Positions 40,955 through 49,266 of a stretch of DNA of 64,000 nt are shown in pieces (positions within the stretch are counted from its first letter, which is position 1; each line of letters opens with the position of its first letter). The notes under the pieces are model-generated. The model was not told the DNA's origin and did not search any database. It was given only the letters and a program-made list of their open reading frames with translations. Position numbers and translations under genes: made by a program. The stretch is from Tistlia sp040905785 (GTDB lineage Bacteria; Pseudomonadota; Alphaproteobacteria; Kiloniellales; DSM-21159): contig NZ_JBBDQW010000088.1 in NCBI RefSeq assembly GCF_040905785.1, positions 1 through 64,000 of the forward strand, read 5' to 3'.

Positions 40955-42151
40955 ATGCTAGATAGCCTCGGCGCAGCGCACCCGCCTGCGCGCGCCTGCC
41001 CAGCCGGCGGCGTCGTGCGGCGCTCGCAACGCAAGCGGCGTCCGGTGCCGGCCTGTCCGCTTGCTCGAGATCTGATCAAGGTTCGTAGAGACTTGCCGTC
41101 CCTCGTCGATTCGCCTGCCGATCGTCCCGAAGGGGCGCCCGGCGTCTTCATCGTCGGCGCCGGTGGCATCGGCTGCGCTCTGGGGTACGCTCTGCTCGCC
41201 AGCGGTCTCCAGGTAACCTTCGTCGAGATCGAGGAGCGCAAGATCGACTGGGGCAACCGCCACGGCGTCCAGGTCGACCGGCGGCCGGCGCTGCCCGCCT
41301 CCTTCGTCCCCTTCGAGACCTGGCGGGTTCCCGAGGGCGCCGTGGTCCTGCTGTGCACCAAGTGCTTCGACAACGCCGTCGTCCTCGACCGCCTGCCGAC
41401 GTCGGTGATCCTGATGCCGATCCAGAACGGCTTCGATCCGGCGCTGCTGCCGCGCAGCTCGCTCGAGGGCATCTCCTCCTTCGTCTCGGAGTGCCTGCCC
41501 GATCGCCCTCATACCCGCATCACCCGGCGCGGCGACCTCCATGTCGGCCGCTGGGACGCCAACGCGGGCGTCGGGATTCCCTCTGCCGTCGAGCCCTTGA
41601 TCCGCGCTTGGGAGCGTTTCGACGCCTTTCGGGTCAAGCGGGTCGCGGACGTGCTGCCCTACAAGTACTCCAAGCTCCTGTACAACGCGGCGATCAGCCC
41701 CCTGGCGGCCGTGGCGGGGCTCGACAACAGCCAGCTCCTGACAATCCCCGAGGCGCGCCGGCTGTTCTTCCGTATCCTCCGGGAGAACTACGAGATCCTG
41801 AAGGCCGCCGGCGTGCCCCTCGGCGTCGTCGGGCCGTTTCATCCCGACACGGTCTACAGGATCCTGAAGCTGCCGGTGATCGCCTGGCTGATGGCCTGGC
41901 CCTTCTCGCTCTCCCTGCGCAACACCTATTGCTCGATGTCGGGTGAGATTCCGAAGGGCCGCACCGAGATCGACTTTTTCAACGGTCACCTGCTGAGACT
42001 GGCGCAAAGCCAGGAGGCCCGCCTGAACCGGCTCTGCGTCGAGCAGGTGACGCGCATGTCCGCGGAGCGGGCGACCCCGGACCGGCGCTGGCTGAGGCAG
42101 CTGCTCGACGAGCCCCGGGACAAGACTGCCCCTGCCCCTCGTTCCGGCTGA
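40955..42151 (+). CDS. Ketopantoate-reductase-like NAD(P)-binding protein, divergent
   Basis: Up to 398 residues. The Rossmann motif GVFIVGAGGIGCALGYALLASG appears only at about residue 63-85 (written here in part: GAGGIGCALGYALL), so the true start may be downstream of 40955; no ribosome site decides it. Then LLCTKCFDNAVVLDRL, MPIQNGFDPALLP and the helix PYKYSKLLYNAAISPLAAVA, matching the catalytic-Lys region of the ApbA/PanE family. The long C-terminal part (IAWLMAWPFSLSLRNTYCSM and on) is not typical of pantothenate enzymes. It begins a three-gene run with an epimerase and a CDP-alcohol phosphotransferase, so reduction of a polar-lipid or sugar precursor is more likely. Confidence 0.78.
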   Translation: MLDSLGAAHPPARACPAGGVVRRSQRKRRPVPACPLARDLIKVRRDLPSLVDSPADRPEGAPGVFIVGAGGIGCALGYALLASGLQVTFVEIEERKIDWGNRHGVQVDRRPALPASFVPFETWRVPEGAVVLLCTKCFDNAVVLDRLPTSVILMPIQNGFDPALLPRSSLEGISSFVSECLPDRPHTRITRRGDLHVGRWDANAGVGIPSAVEPLIRAWERFDAFRVKRVADVLPYKYSKLLYNAAISPLAAVAGLDNSQLLTIPEARRLFFRILRENYEILKAAGVPLGVVGPFHPDTVYRILKLPVIAWLMAWPFSLSLRNTYCSMSGEIPKGRTEIDFFNGHLLRLAQSQEARLNRLCVEQVTRMSAERATPDRRWLRQLLDEPRDKTAPAPRSG

Positions 42152-42229
42152 GGTGTCCCGCATGGAACCACTCCGCGGTGCAGGGCGCGCCGGGCTGCCC
42201 GATGGACAGCCCTTGCGAAGGCAGGCCCG

Positions 42230-43249
42230 ATGAGCGAACCCGGACGCATTCTGGTCACCGGCGGCGCGGGCTTCATCGGGAGCCATCTGGTCGAGCTTCT
42301 GCTCGCCGAGGGGCGCTCGGTGCGCGTCATGGAAAGGCCGGGTGCCCCCGTCTCGCACCTGCCCGGGGAGCGGATCGAGATCGCTTTCGCCGACCTGCGA
42401 GAGGCGGCGGCGGTCAGGGAGGCCGCCGCGGGCTGCGAGGTCGTCCTGCATCTGGCCGCCAATCCAAACCTCTGGTCCGCCGATCCGGACGAGTTCGAGG
42501 AGGTGAACCACCAGGGCACCCGGCGCGTCCTGGCCGCCGCGCGCGCGGCCGGGGCACGCCGCCTGGTTCACGTGTCGACGGAATCGATCCTGTCCCCGCC
42601 GGGCTATCGGGGCGCGATCACGGAGGAGACCGAGGCCAGGCTCGCCGACATGATCGGCGACTACTGCCGCAGCAAGTGGCTGGCCGAGCAGGCGGCCCGG
42701 GAAGCCGCGCAGGCCGGCGATCCCGTGGTCATCGTCAGGCCCAGCGTCCCGGTCGGGCCAGGCGATCGCGGCATGGGACCCTTCTCGCGCATGGTCCGCG
42801 ATTTCTCCAAGGGCCGCATCAAGGCCTACCTGCGCGGCAACGTGAACCTGATCGACGTCCGCGACGTCGCCTCGGGGATCTGGGTCGCCGCGCAGCGCGG
42901 GGCGCCCGGACGCCCCTACCTGCTGGTCAACGAGAACTGGACGATCGTCGAGGTCATGCGCTTCCTGTCGGAGCTGACCGGCCGGCCGGCGCCTCGCTGG
43001 CCGGTGCCCTACGGCGCGGCACTGCTCTTCGCCTACCTCGAGGAGGGGTTCCATGAACGCCTTGGCACCAACCGCGTGCCGATGGCGACCGTGACCGGGG
43101 TCAAGCTCACCCGGCGCTCGTTCCAATTCGACGGCAGGCAGTCGGCGGCCGCCCTCGGACTGGGTCCGCTGCGCGACTGCCGGGGATCGATCGCCGAGCT
43201 CGTCGACTACCTGCGCGCCGCAGGACAGATTCCGGCCAGCGAGTCATGA
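42230..43249 (+). CDS. NAD-dependent epimerase/dehydratase family protein
   Basis: A 339-residue extended SDR: TGGAGFIGSHLVELLLAEG, VLHLAANPNLWSAD, Ser/Thr in VHVSTESILSPPG, and Tyr-x3-Lys in DYCRSKWLAE. VIVRPSVPVGPGDRGMGPF and NLIDVRDVASGIW are typical of dihydroflavonol-reductase/HpnA-like proteins. The ATG at 42230 overlaps GCCCGATGAGC without a strong ribosome site. It lies between the ketopantoate-reductase-like and CDP-alcohol phosphotransferase genes (7 bases before the latter). Substrate unknown. Confidence 0.88.
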   Translation: MSEPGRILVTGGAGFIGSHLVELLLAEGRSVRVMERPGAPVSHLPGERIEIAFADLREAAAVREAAAGCEVVLHLAANPNLWSADPDEFEEVNHQGTRRVLAAARAAGARRLVHVSTESILSPPGYRGAITEETEARLADMIGDYCRSKWLAEQAAREAAQAGDPVVIVRPSVPVGPGDRGMGPFSRMVRDFSKGRIKAYLRGNVNLIDVRDVASGIWVAAQRGAPGRPYLLVNENWTIVEVMRFLSELTGRPAPRWPVPYGAALLFAYLEEGFHERLGTNRVPMATVTGVKLTRRSFQFDGRQSAAALGLGPLRDCRGSIAELVDYLRAAGQIPASES

Positions 43250-43256
43250 ATTCGGC

Positions 43257-44450
43257 ATGAAGAGCGGCACAACTCTCGTGATCCTCCCCGGCGATGCCGG
43301 CGGCGCCCCCGGCATCGGTCCGGAGCTCGAGCTGCTCGGGCTTCCCCTGGTCCGGCGCAACGTTCTCTCCGCGGCGCGGGCCGGAATCGAGCGGGTCGTC
43401 GTCGTGACGGGCACCCCGGAGGCCCTGGCCGTCCCCCTCGAAGGCACCCTCGCGGCGCTACGGACACCCGAGGAGTTCAGCCTGCCGGAGGGACGCGTCA
43501 TCCTGCTCGCGGGCCACGTGCTGGCCGACTCCGCCTGGCTGCGCGGCCTTTGCACCCGACCTCTGGCCCGAGGCGCGATCCTCCTCGACGAGGGCCCGGC
43601 GGCGCTGCTCGAGGGAACGGACCTGCCGGCCCGGCTGCTGGCGCGAGACTGCTGGCGGCCGGGCGAGGGCGCTTTCGCTGCGCTCGGCGAAGCCCGCACG
43701 GGGACCCTCGACCCAGAGCCGACGGGCCGGTTCGTACTGCAGAGGTCGACCGACCTCGAGCCCGCACGGAAGTGGCTGCTCGAGCGCCTGATCAAGAGCG
43801 GCGACTCGGCGCTGACCCGCCGCGTGTCCCGGCCGATCTCGCTGGCCATCTCCCGGCGCCTGGCGCCGACGCGGATCACGCCGAACCAGGTCACGGTGGT
43901 GAGCATCCTGATCGGCCTCGCGGGTACGCCCTTCTTCCTCTCGCTGTCGCCCTTCTGGCAGACGGCCGGAGCGCTCCTGCTCCTCGTCCACAATATCGTC
44001 GACGGCTGCGACGGCGAGCTTGCCCGACTGAAGTTCCAGTCTTCGCATCGCGGCATGATCCTGGATCTGTGGGGTGACAACCTCGTGCACGCGGCGCTTT
44101 TCTCCTGCATGGGACTGGGCTGGAGCCTCGGTATCGAGGCCGTCTGGCCGCTTGGGCTGGCGGTCCTGGCTGTGGCGGGAACCCTGGTGACGGCCTGGCT
44201 GGTCTACCGGCAGACGCTGCGCACGACGCTGGCCGGGACGGCCCCGCAGTTCTCCTCGGTGGCGCAGGACAGGGAAACGCGGCTGGCACGCTTCATGAGT
44301 GCCCTGGGCAACCGGGATTTCCTCTACGGGATCTTCCTGCTTTCCCTGTTCGGCAAGGCGCACTGGCTGCTCCCCCTGGTGGCCGCCGGCAGCCCGCTGT
44401 TCGCCCTGGGCCTCGTCGTCCTCTCCAGGCGGTCGGCGCCGACGGCCTGA
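43257..44450 (+). CDS. Two-domain CDP-alcohol phosphatidyltransferase with N-terminal nucleotidyltransferase-like domain
   Basis: A 397-residue protein. Residues about 1-170 look like a degenerate sugar-nucleotidyltransferase domain (GPELELLGLPLVRRNVLSAA; ERVVVVTGTP). Residues about 190-397 are a membrane CDP-alcohol phosphotransferase with about five spans and the complete signature D252-G253-x2-A256-R257-x8-G266-x3-D270-x3-D274 in DGELARLKFQSSHRGMILD. The arrangement recalls the inositol-1-phosphate cytidylyltransferase/di-myo-inositol-phosphate-phosphate synthase fusions. The product, perhaps an unusual polar lipid or phosphodiester solute, is unknown. Confidence 0.85.
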   Translation: MKSGTTLVILPGDAGGAPGIGPELELLGLPLVRRNVLSAARAGIERVVVVTGTPEALAVPLEGTLAALRTPEEFSLPEGRVILLAGHVLADSAWLRGLCTRPLARGAILLDEGPAALLEGTDLPARLLARDCWRPGEGAFAALGEARTGTLDPEPTGRFVLQRSTDLEPARKWLLERLIKSGDSALTRRVSRPISLAISRRLAPTRITPNQVTVVSILIGLAGTPFFLSLSPFWQTAGALLLLVHNIVDGCDGELARLKFQSSHRGMILDLWGDNLVHAALFSCMGLGWSLGIEAVWPLGLAVLAVAGTLVTAWLVYRQTLRTTLAGTAPQFSSVAQDRETRLARFMSALGNRDFLYGIFLLSLFGKAHWLLPLVAAGSPLFALGLVVLSRRSAPTA

Positions 44451-44471
44451 GGCTGTGTTCTGGCCAAGGCC

Positions 44472-45362
44472 TCAGTAATTGCGGGCCTTCTGCACCAGGA
44501 AGTCGATCACCGCGCGCACGGCGGGAAGCTGGCCGCGCTTATGCGGCGTCAGGATCGTCGAGATCACGCTGCCGGCGGTCCAGGCGGGCAGCACCGCCAC
44601 CAGCCGCCCCTCTCGGATCGCCTGCGCGGAGATCGATTCCGGCAGGCAGACGATGCCAAGACCGGCCTCGGCCGCCCTCATCAGCGGCAGCGATTCGTCG
44701 GCATGGAGCCGCGGCTGCGGCGCCGCTTCCACCGTGCGACCGCCTGCGTCGCTCAATCGCCAGACCCTCACCGCGGGATTGGTCATCAAGCCGTCGTGGT
44801 GGCTCAGCGCTTCCGGCGTCGCCGGCTCTCCGCGCAGGGCGAGGTAGGAGGGCGCGGCAACCAGCGTGATCCGCTCCTCGCCCATGCGCCGCTGCACGAG
44901 GTCGGAATCCGGCAACGGCGCGAAGTGATCCCGTATCGCGATATCGAAGCCCTCCTGCACCAGATCGACGAAGCGGTCCGTGACATGCAGCTGGATCCGC
45001 AGCTTCGGGTACTGGCGTGCGAGGATCGGCAAGCGATCCGCCAGCCGGAACTGGGCGCTCGGAACGGAGGCCGTGATCCGCACGATGCCGCTGGGCTCCG
45101 CCAGGCGCTGAAGCACGACGGACTCCACCGCTTCCGCCTCGATCAGCGCGGCGCGGGCATGATCGCAGACGTCCCGCCCCAGCTCGGTGAGCGCGAAGCT
45201 GCGGGAGGTGCGGTGGATCAGCTGCGCCCCGAGCGCCGCTTCCAGGGCGGCGACCCGCTTGCTGACCGTCGACTTGGGGCAGCCGAGACGCCGGCCGGCG
45301 GCGGCGAAGCCGCCGCTCTCGACGGCCTGGACGAAGAAGCGGAGGTCGTTGAGGTTCAGCAT
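44472..45362 (-). CDS. LysR-family transcriptional regulator
   Basis: A 296-residue regulator of the CrgA/DsdC-like subgroup: MLNLNDLRFFVQAVESGGFA, AAGRRLGCPKSTVSKRVAALE and LIHRTSRSFALTELG for the winged helix, and RITASVPSAQFRLADRLPIL opening the sensor domain. It is divergent from the GST gene at 45461 with a 98-base gap, the usual layout for a LysR protein and its target. An imperfect palindrome CCATCG/CGATGG (45434-45451) lies just before the GST ribosome site. Confidence 0.92.
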   Translation of the reverse strand: MLNLNDLRFFVQAVESGGFAAAGRRLGCPKSTVSKRVAALEAALGAQLIHRTSRSFALTELGRDVCDHARAALIEAEAVESVVLQRLAEPSGIVRITASVPSAQFRLADRLPILARQYPKLRIQLHVTDRFVDLVQEGFDIAIRDHFAPLPDSDLVQRRMGEERITLVAAPSYLALRGEPATPEALSHHDGLMTNPAVRVWRLSDAGGRTVEAAPQPRLHADESLPLMRAAEAGLGIVCLPESISAQAIREGRLVAVLPAWTAGSVISTILTPHKRGQLPAVRAVIDFLVQKARNY

Positions 45363-45460
45363 CGAAGGTCTGCAGATGTGGACATAGGGTTCACCAATGC
45401 CGGTCTACAGGCTGAACGTCCACGTTTGTATATCCATCGCATCGACGATGGAGGAACCAC

Positions 45461-46192
45461 ATGATCCCGATATCCGAACCCATCCTTACGTCCGGCTTTC
45501 CGCTCGGCAGCTCGGCCGGGCTCGTCGCCGCCTTCGAATGGCTCGGCCAGCCCTATCGCCTGACTCGCGTGGACATGCTCGGGGAGATGCGCACCGAGGC
45601 CTACAAGCGCCTGAACGGGCGGGTGGAAACCCCGGTGCTGCTGACCGGGGAAGGCCACGTCCTGACCGAGACGATGGCGATCGCCTTGTGGCTGGAGACA
45701 CGGGATTCCGAGCGTCGCGTCAGCTTCGCGCCCGGCACGCCGGAGTCGGACCGGATGCATCAGTACCTCGCCTTCCTCAATACCGGTTTCACCGCCGCCT
45801 TCGATCCGCTGTGGGTCGCACTGGAAGCGGAAGACGCGACCGCGGGCGAGCGCGAGACCCTGCGCAAGTTCGGCCGCAGCTTCGTCGCGGAGCGTCACGA
45901 GCAGCTCGAGGCGATGATCGGCGATGGCGCCTATCTCCTCGGCGACAGGCCGACGCTGGCGGATGCGGTGTTCGCGGGGGTGGCGCGCTGGGCCGACTTC
46001 CACGAGGCGATCGCACCGCGCGACTACCCGCGCCTCCAGGCGCTGCGCCGGCGCCTCGAGGCCGATCCCGCCTTTCGCTTCGCCTTGGCTATCGAGGACG
46101 GCGAGACGGCGAGGGGCAGCGGCGCAATGAAGGGGCTCGTTCCCCTCGCGGACGTGCTGCGCCAGGCAGGTATCGAGGCGGCGGCGGCTTGA
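45461..46192 (+). CDS. Glutathione S-transferase family protein
   Basis: A 243-residue cytosolic GST. N-terminal domain (1-80) starts ISEPILTSGFPLGSSAGLVA with NGRVETPVLLTGEGHVLTET for glutathione binding; the helical domain has FVAERHEQLEAMIGDGAYLLGDRPTLADAV (about 150-180), with the N-capping box Asp. GGAGGAACCAC precedes the ATG. It is divergent from, and probably controlled by, the LysR gene. Substrate unknown; it is probably a stress or detoxification enzyme. Confidence 0.88.
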   Translation: MIPISEPILTSGFPLGSSAGLVAAFEWLGQPYRLTRVDMLGEMRTEAYKRLNGRVETPVLLTGEGHVLTETMAIALWLETRDSERRVSFAPGTPESDRMHQYLAFLNTGFTAAFDPLWVALEAEDATAGERETLRKFGRSFVAERHEQLEAMIGDGAYLLGDRPTLADAVFAGVARWADFHEAIAPRDYPRLQALRRRLEADPAFRFALAIEDGETARGSGAMKGLVPLADVLRQAGIEAAAA

Positions 46193-46523
46193 GATGCAAG
46201 AAGAGGCTAGCGCGTCATTGGTGGGTGGCGTGCGAAACCCTTTTCCTGGCGCGAGAATGGCGGGCAGAGAACAATGAAACGGAGAACTACACCTTCGCCA
46301 AAGCCCTCTGAATCATTCCTGGATGCCGTTCGGTCCCGGTTTGACGGTTGCGTCCACAACACAGCGGGATTGGCACCTTCTTCCATCATTCCCCACTGCG
46401 CTATCCTCTAAGTCTCGCTCATGATAATGAGTTGCTCGACAAGGCGGAGGCGCGGTTCATCTTTGACTCGGTGTGCGCGGTGCTCCGCTTTGTCAAAAGC
46501 ATCGATACCGTTCGATTCGATAA
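46193..46523. other. Intergenic boundary region with no confident gene
   Basis: These 331 bases lie between the GST gene and the broken DUF2924 gene, and base composition drops here. A frame ending at 46527 encodes AHDNELLDKAEARFIFDSV and a further 16 residues (VRFDN at the end) that read like a protein C-terminus, but it has no start or family match that I recognise. It may be debris from the island junction. Confidence 0.4.
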
Positions 46524-46889
46524 CTGAGGGTCCCACCCAACAACAGCCGCGGCTACCTCGAGCTGAGGCTCGGCTACCGGATCCAGGAACTCACCCTCGG
46601 CGGGCTTTCGCGCGAGACGCGGCGAACGCTGGATCTGCTGGCCGACGAGATCGAGGGCCAAATCGGGCGCAAGTCGATCATCGCGGATTCCCGCAACCCG
46701 GTCGTCGGAACACGGCTCATCCGCGAATGGGACGGGATGGAGCACACCGTCACCGTGATGAAGGACGGCTTCGACTTGCAGGGGCAGAAGTTCAAGTCGC
46801 TATCGGCGGCGGCGCGGGCGATCACCGGCACACAATGGAACGGCTACGGCTTCTTCGGACTGCGCGAAGCCCGGAGGGACGACCGATGA
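46524..46889 (+). pseudogene. 5'-truncated DUF2924 gene
   Basis: The frame from 46530 to the stop at 46889 encodes about 120 residues typical of DUF2924: LELRLGYRIQELTLGGL, then GTRLIREWDGMEHTVTV, GFDLQGQKFKSLSAAARAIT and GTQWNGYGFFGL. The usual first 20-30 residues and start codon are missing; TAA at 46521 closes the frame just upstream. DUF2924 genes regularly precede large serine recombinases in alphaproteobacteria, as here, where the stop overlaps the recombinase ATG (ATGA). A cut or deletion near 46525 probably removed its 5' end. Confidence 0.82.
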
Positions 46890-48205
46890 GCCGCTCTCAG
46901 GAAACCGTCGCGATTCTGCCGCGCCGCCAGCGCTGCGCCATCTACACCCGCAAGTCGAGCGAGGAAGGGCTCGACATGGAGTTCAACAGCCTCGACGCCC
47001 AACGCGAGGCTTGCGAAGCCTACGTGGCGAGCCAAAAGGCGGAAGGCTGGGCGGCCATTCGCGAGCCCTACGATGATGGTGGCTTCTCCGGTGGCACGCT
47101 GGAACGCCCCGGCCTGAAGCGCCTGATCCAGGACGTCGAGGCCGGCCTGATCGACGTGATCGTGGTCTACAAGATCGACCGGCTTTCGCGCTCCCTCATG
47201 GACTTCGCCAAGCTGGTCGAAATCTTCGACCACAATCAGGTGACCTTCGTTTCGGTCACGCAGTCGTTCAACACCACGACGTCGATGGGCCGGCTGACGC
47301 TGAACATTCTCCTCAGCTTCGCTCAGTTCGAACGGGAGGTGATTGGCGAGCGTATCCGCGACAAGGTCGCCGCCTCGCGCAAGCGCGGCATGTGGATGGG
47401 CGGCTACGTTCCGCTGGGCTACGACGTGCGCGAGCGCAAGCTGGTGATCAATGAGGGCGAGGCCGCGACGGTAAGGATGATCTTCGAGCGGTTCGTGCGG
47501 CTGGGCTCCGCGACGACGCTGGCGAAAGCGCTGGCGGCCGAAGGCGTACTGAACAAGCGAAGCAAGCTGATCGACAAAGGCTTCCTCTACAAGCTCATCA
47601 ACAACCGGGTCTATCTGGGCGATGCCGTCCACAAGGGCACGGCCTATCCCGGCGAGCACGAGGCCATCATCGATCAGGCTCTCTGGGACAAGGTGCACAG
47701 CATTCTGCAGGAGAGCCCACGCCTGCGGGCGAAGAACACGCGCCGCCAGACGCCGGCCCTGCTGAAAGGGATCATCTTCACCGAGACGGGAGCCGCGATG
47801 ACGCCGACGGCGACGAAGAAGGGCACGCGTCTCTATCGCTACTACGCGTGGATGGATCTGATCAGGAACCGCCCGACCGGCAACGCCACCGGTCCGCTGC
47901 GCTTGCCCGCCGGGATGGTCGAGGACGCCCTCGTCGGGGAGATCCGTCGCATGATCCGGGCTCCCGAGATCGCGGCGCGAACGATCAAGGCCCTTCGGGA
48001 CAAGAGCTCGAACGTCGACGAGCAGGCGGTCGTCACGGCGCTCGGCGAGTTCGATCAGCTCTGGGCGGCGCTCTATCCTGCGGAGCAGACCCGCATTGTC
48101 CAGCTTCTGGTCGAGCGTGTGACCGTCGGCGAGAACGGCATCGCGGTTGACCTCCGTCAGGAGGGGCTGGGCTCGGTCCTGCGGGACATGATGGCGCCCC
48201 GCTAG
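46886..48205 (+). CDS. Large serine recombinase
   Basis: A 439-residue site-specific recombinase of the resolvase/invertase superfamily. Catalytic domain: AIYTRKSSEEGLDMEFNSLD with nucleophile Ser24, and VYKIDRLSRSLMDFAKLVE (Arg cluster), QFEREVIGERIRDK. Then a recombinase domain (GYVPLGYDVRERKL, LAKALAAEGVLNKR) and a zinc-ribbon-like region with few cysteines. Such enzymes integrate or excise mobile elements. The ATG overlaps the DUF2924 stop. Its own stop TAG (48203-48205) is part of the CTAG duplicated by the IS481-type insertion; the original frame also ended there, so it seems intact. Confidence 0.92.
   Translation: MSRSQETVAILPRRQRCAIYTRKSSEEGLDMEFNSLDAQREACEAYVASQKAEGWAAIREPYDDGGFSGGTLERPGLKRLIQDVEAGLIDVIVVYKIDRLSRSLMDFAKLVEIFDHNQVTFVSVTQSFNTTTSMGRLTLNILLSFAQFEREVIGERIRDKVAASRKRGMWMGGYVPLGYDVRERKLVINEGEAATVRMIFERFVRLGSATTLAKALAAEGVLNKRSKLIDKGFLYKLINNRVYLGDAVHKGTAYPGEHEAIIDQALWDKVHSILQESPRLRAKNTRRQTPALLKGIIFTETGAAMTPTATKKGTRLYRYYAWMDLIRNRPTGNATGPLRLPAGMVEDALVGEIRRMIRAPEIAARTIKALRDKSSNVDEQAVVTALGEFDQLWAALYPAEQTRIVQLLVERVTVGENGIAVDLRQEGLGSVLRDMMAPR
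48202..48205. repeat. Target-site duplication CTAG, left copy
   Basis: CTAG directly abuts the left end of the IS; the identical right copy is 49249-49252. IS481-type elements are known to favour NCTAGN. Confidence 0.85.
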
Positions 48206-49191
48206 ATGTATAGTCCCGGCATGTGATGGACCGGATTGATCCTGAACCGGCCGGGCTGCTCGGTCCACAGTTTGCAGATTGCCTCATACGGTGTAAGCCC
48301 GCTTAGGGTCTTGAGGCGCTTGGCAAAGTTGTAGGCGTTGAGGAAGTCAGCCAAGTGGGCCCGTAGCCGATCGTGGCTGTCATAGTAATAGCGACGGACC
48401 GTTGCCTCTTTGATCGTGCGGTTCATGCGCTCGACCTGGCCGTTGGTCCAGGGATGGTTCGGTTTGGTCAGGCGGTGATCGATGCCGGCCTTGGCGCAGG
48501 CAAACTCGAAGGCGTGAGCCCGAAACAGCTCGCCTTCGGCGATGGCGTCTTTGATCTCCGCGACTGCGGAGCGCTCGTTCCCCGGCGTGGTGAAGTGGGT
48601 ACCGTTGTCGGTCAGGACGGTGTGGATCTTGTAGGGGACTGTCGCGATCAGGCGGCGCAGGAAGTCGGCAGCGCTACGCCGCGTGGCCTGTTCGTGCAGC
48701 TCGGCAAAAGCGAATTTGCTGACCCGATCGATGGCGACGAACATGTAGAGCTTGCCATCCTCGGTTCGTACCTCGGCGATGTCGATGTGGACGTAGCCGA
48801 TGGGATAGTCCTTGAACCGCTTCTTCGGCTTGTCGCCTTCGACGCTTGGCAGACGGCTGACGCCGTGGCGCTGGAACAGCCGATGCAAGCTGGAGCGGGT
48901 TAGATGCGGGATCGTCGCCTGAAGGGCGTAGAGACAGTCGTCGAGCGGCAGCAGGGTGTGCTTGCGGAAGGCGACGATGAGCGCCTCCTCCTCGGCTGAC
49001 AGCACCGTCGAGCGCCGCTCCTTCGGTCCCATCGACGCATCTTCGACAGAACGGCGCTTGCGCCATTTCCGAACCGTCTTCGAGTTGATGCCGTAGCGCT
49101 GGCTCAGTTCCTGGACCGAAGCTTCCGATCGCTGTATTGCCGCTCGGACGGCGTGAGTGGTCGTGGCGCAGCCGTGCAGTACTTGTCCCAT
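48202..49191 (-). CDS. IS481-family transposase
   Basis: A 329-residue DDE transposase: helix-turn-helix with VQELSQRYGINSKTVRKWRK, then the rve catalytic core with Asp137 (YVHIDIAEV), Asp195 (LTDNGTHF) and Glu254 (TNGQVERMNRTI), and the C-terminal NAYNFAKRLKTLSGLTPYEA. The reading frame runs through the inverted repeat and stops at TAG supplied by the target-site CTAG, so the last codon lies outside the element. Full length, probably active. Confidence 0.94.
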   Translation of the reverse strand: MGQVLHGCATTTHAVRAAIQRSEASVQELSQRYGINSKTVRKWRKRRSVEDASMGPKERRSTVLSAEEEALIVAFRKHTLLPLDDCLYALQATIPHLTRSSLHRLFQRHGVSRLPSVEGDKPKKRFKDYPIGYVHIDIAEVRTEDGKLYMFVAIDRVSKFAFAELHEQATRRSAADFLRRLIATVPYKIHTVLTDNGTHFTTPGNERSAVAEIKDAIAEGELFRAHAFEFACAKAGIDHRLTKPNHPWTNGQVERMNRTIKEATVRRYYYDSHDRLRAHLADFLNAYNFAKRLKTLSGLTPYEAICKLWTEQPGRFRINPVHHMPGLYI

Positions 49192-49248
49192 AGTGCATCC
49201 TTGTTGACGGTCGCTGAAAGCGTACCATCACACCACGGGACTAAACAT
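48206..49248 (-). mobile_element. Complete IS481-family insertion sequence (1043 bp)
   Basis: The ends are imperfect inverted repeats of about 24 bp: ATGTATAGTCCCGGCATGTG at the left and, reverse-complemented from the right, ATGTTTAGTCCCGTGGTGTG, both followed by ATGG. They are flanked by a 4-bp CTAG duplication and contain one transposase gene. It split the operon of the serine recombinase and the small protein at 49267 without cutting either coding frame. Confidence 0.92.
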
Positions 49249-49252
49249 CTAG
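49249..49252. repeat. Target-site duplication CTAG, right copy
   Basis: Right copy of the 4-bp duplication. Removing the IS and one copy restores CGCTAGAGGGAGG, in which TAG ends the recombinase and AGGGAGG serves the next gene. Confidence 0.85.
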
Positions 49253-49266
49253 AGGGAGGCCTGCGC

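Noticed and set aside
46421..46885. N-terminal extension of the serine recombinase from 46421
   Set aside because: It reads DUF2924 coding sequence in the wrong frame. The recombinase family start is the ATG at 46886, overlapping the DUF2924 stop.
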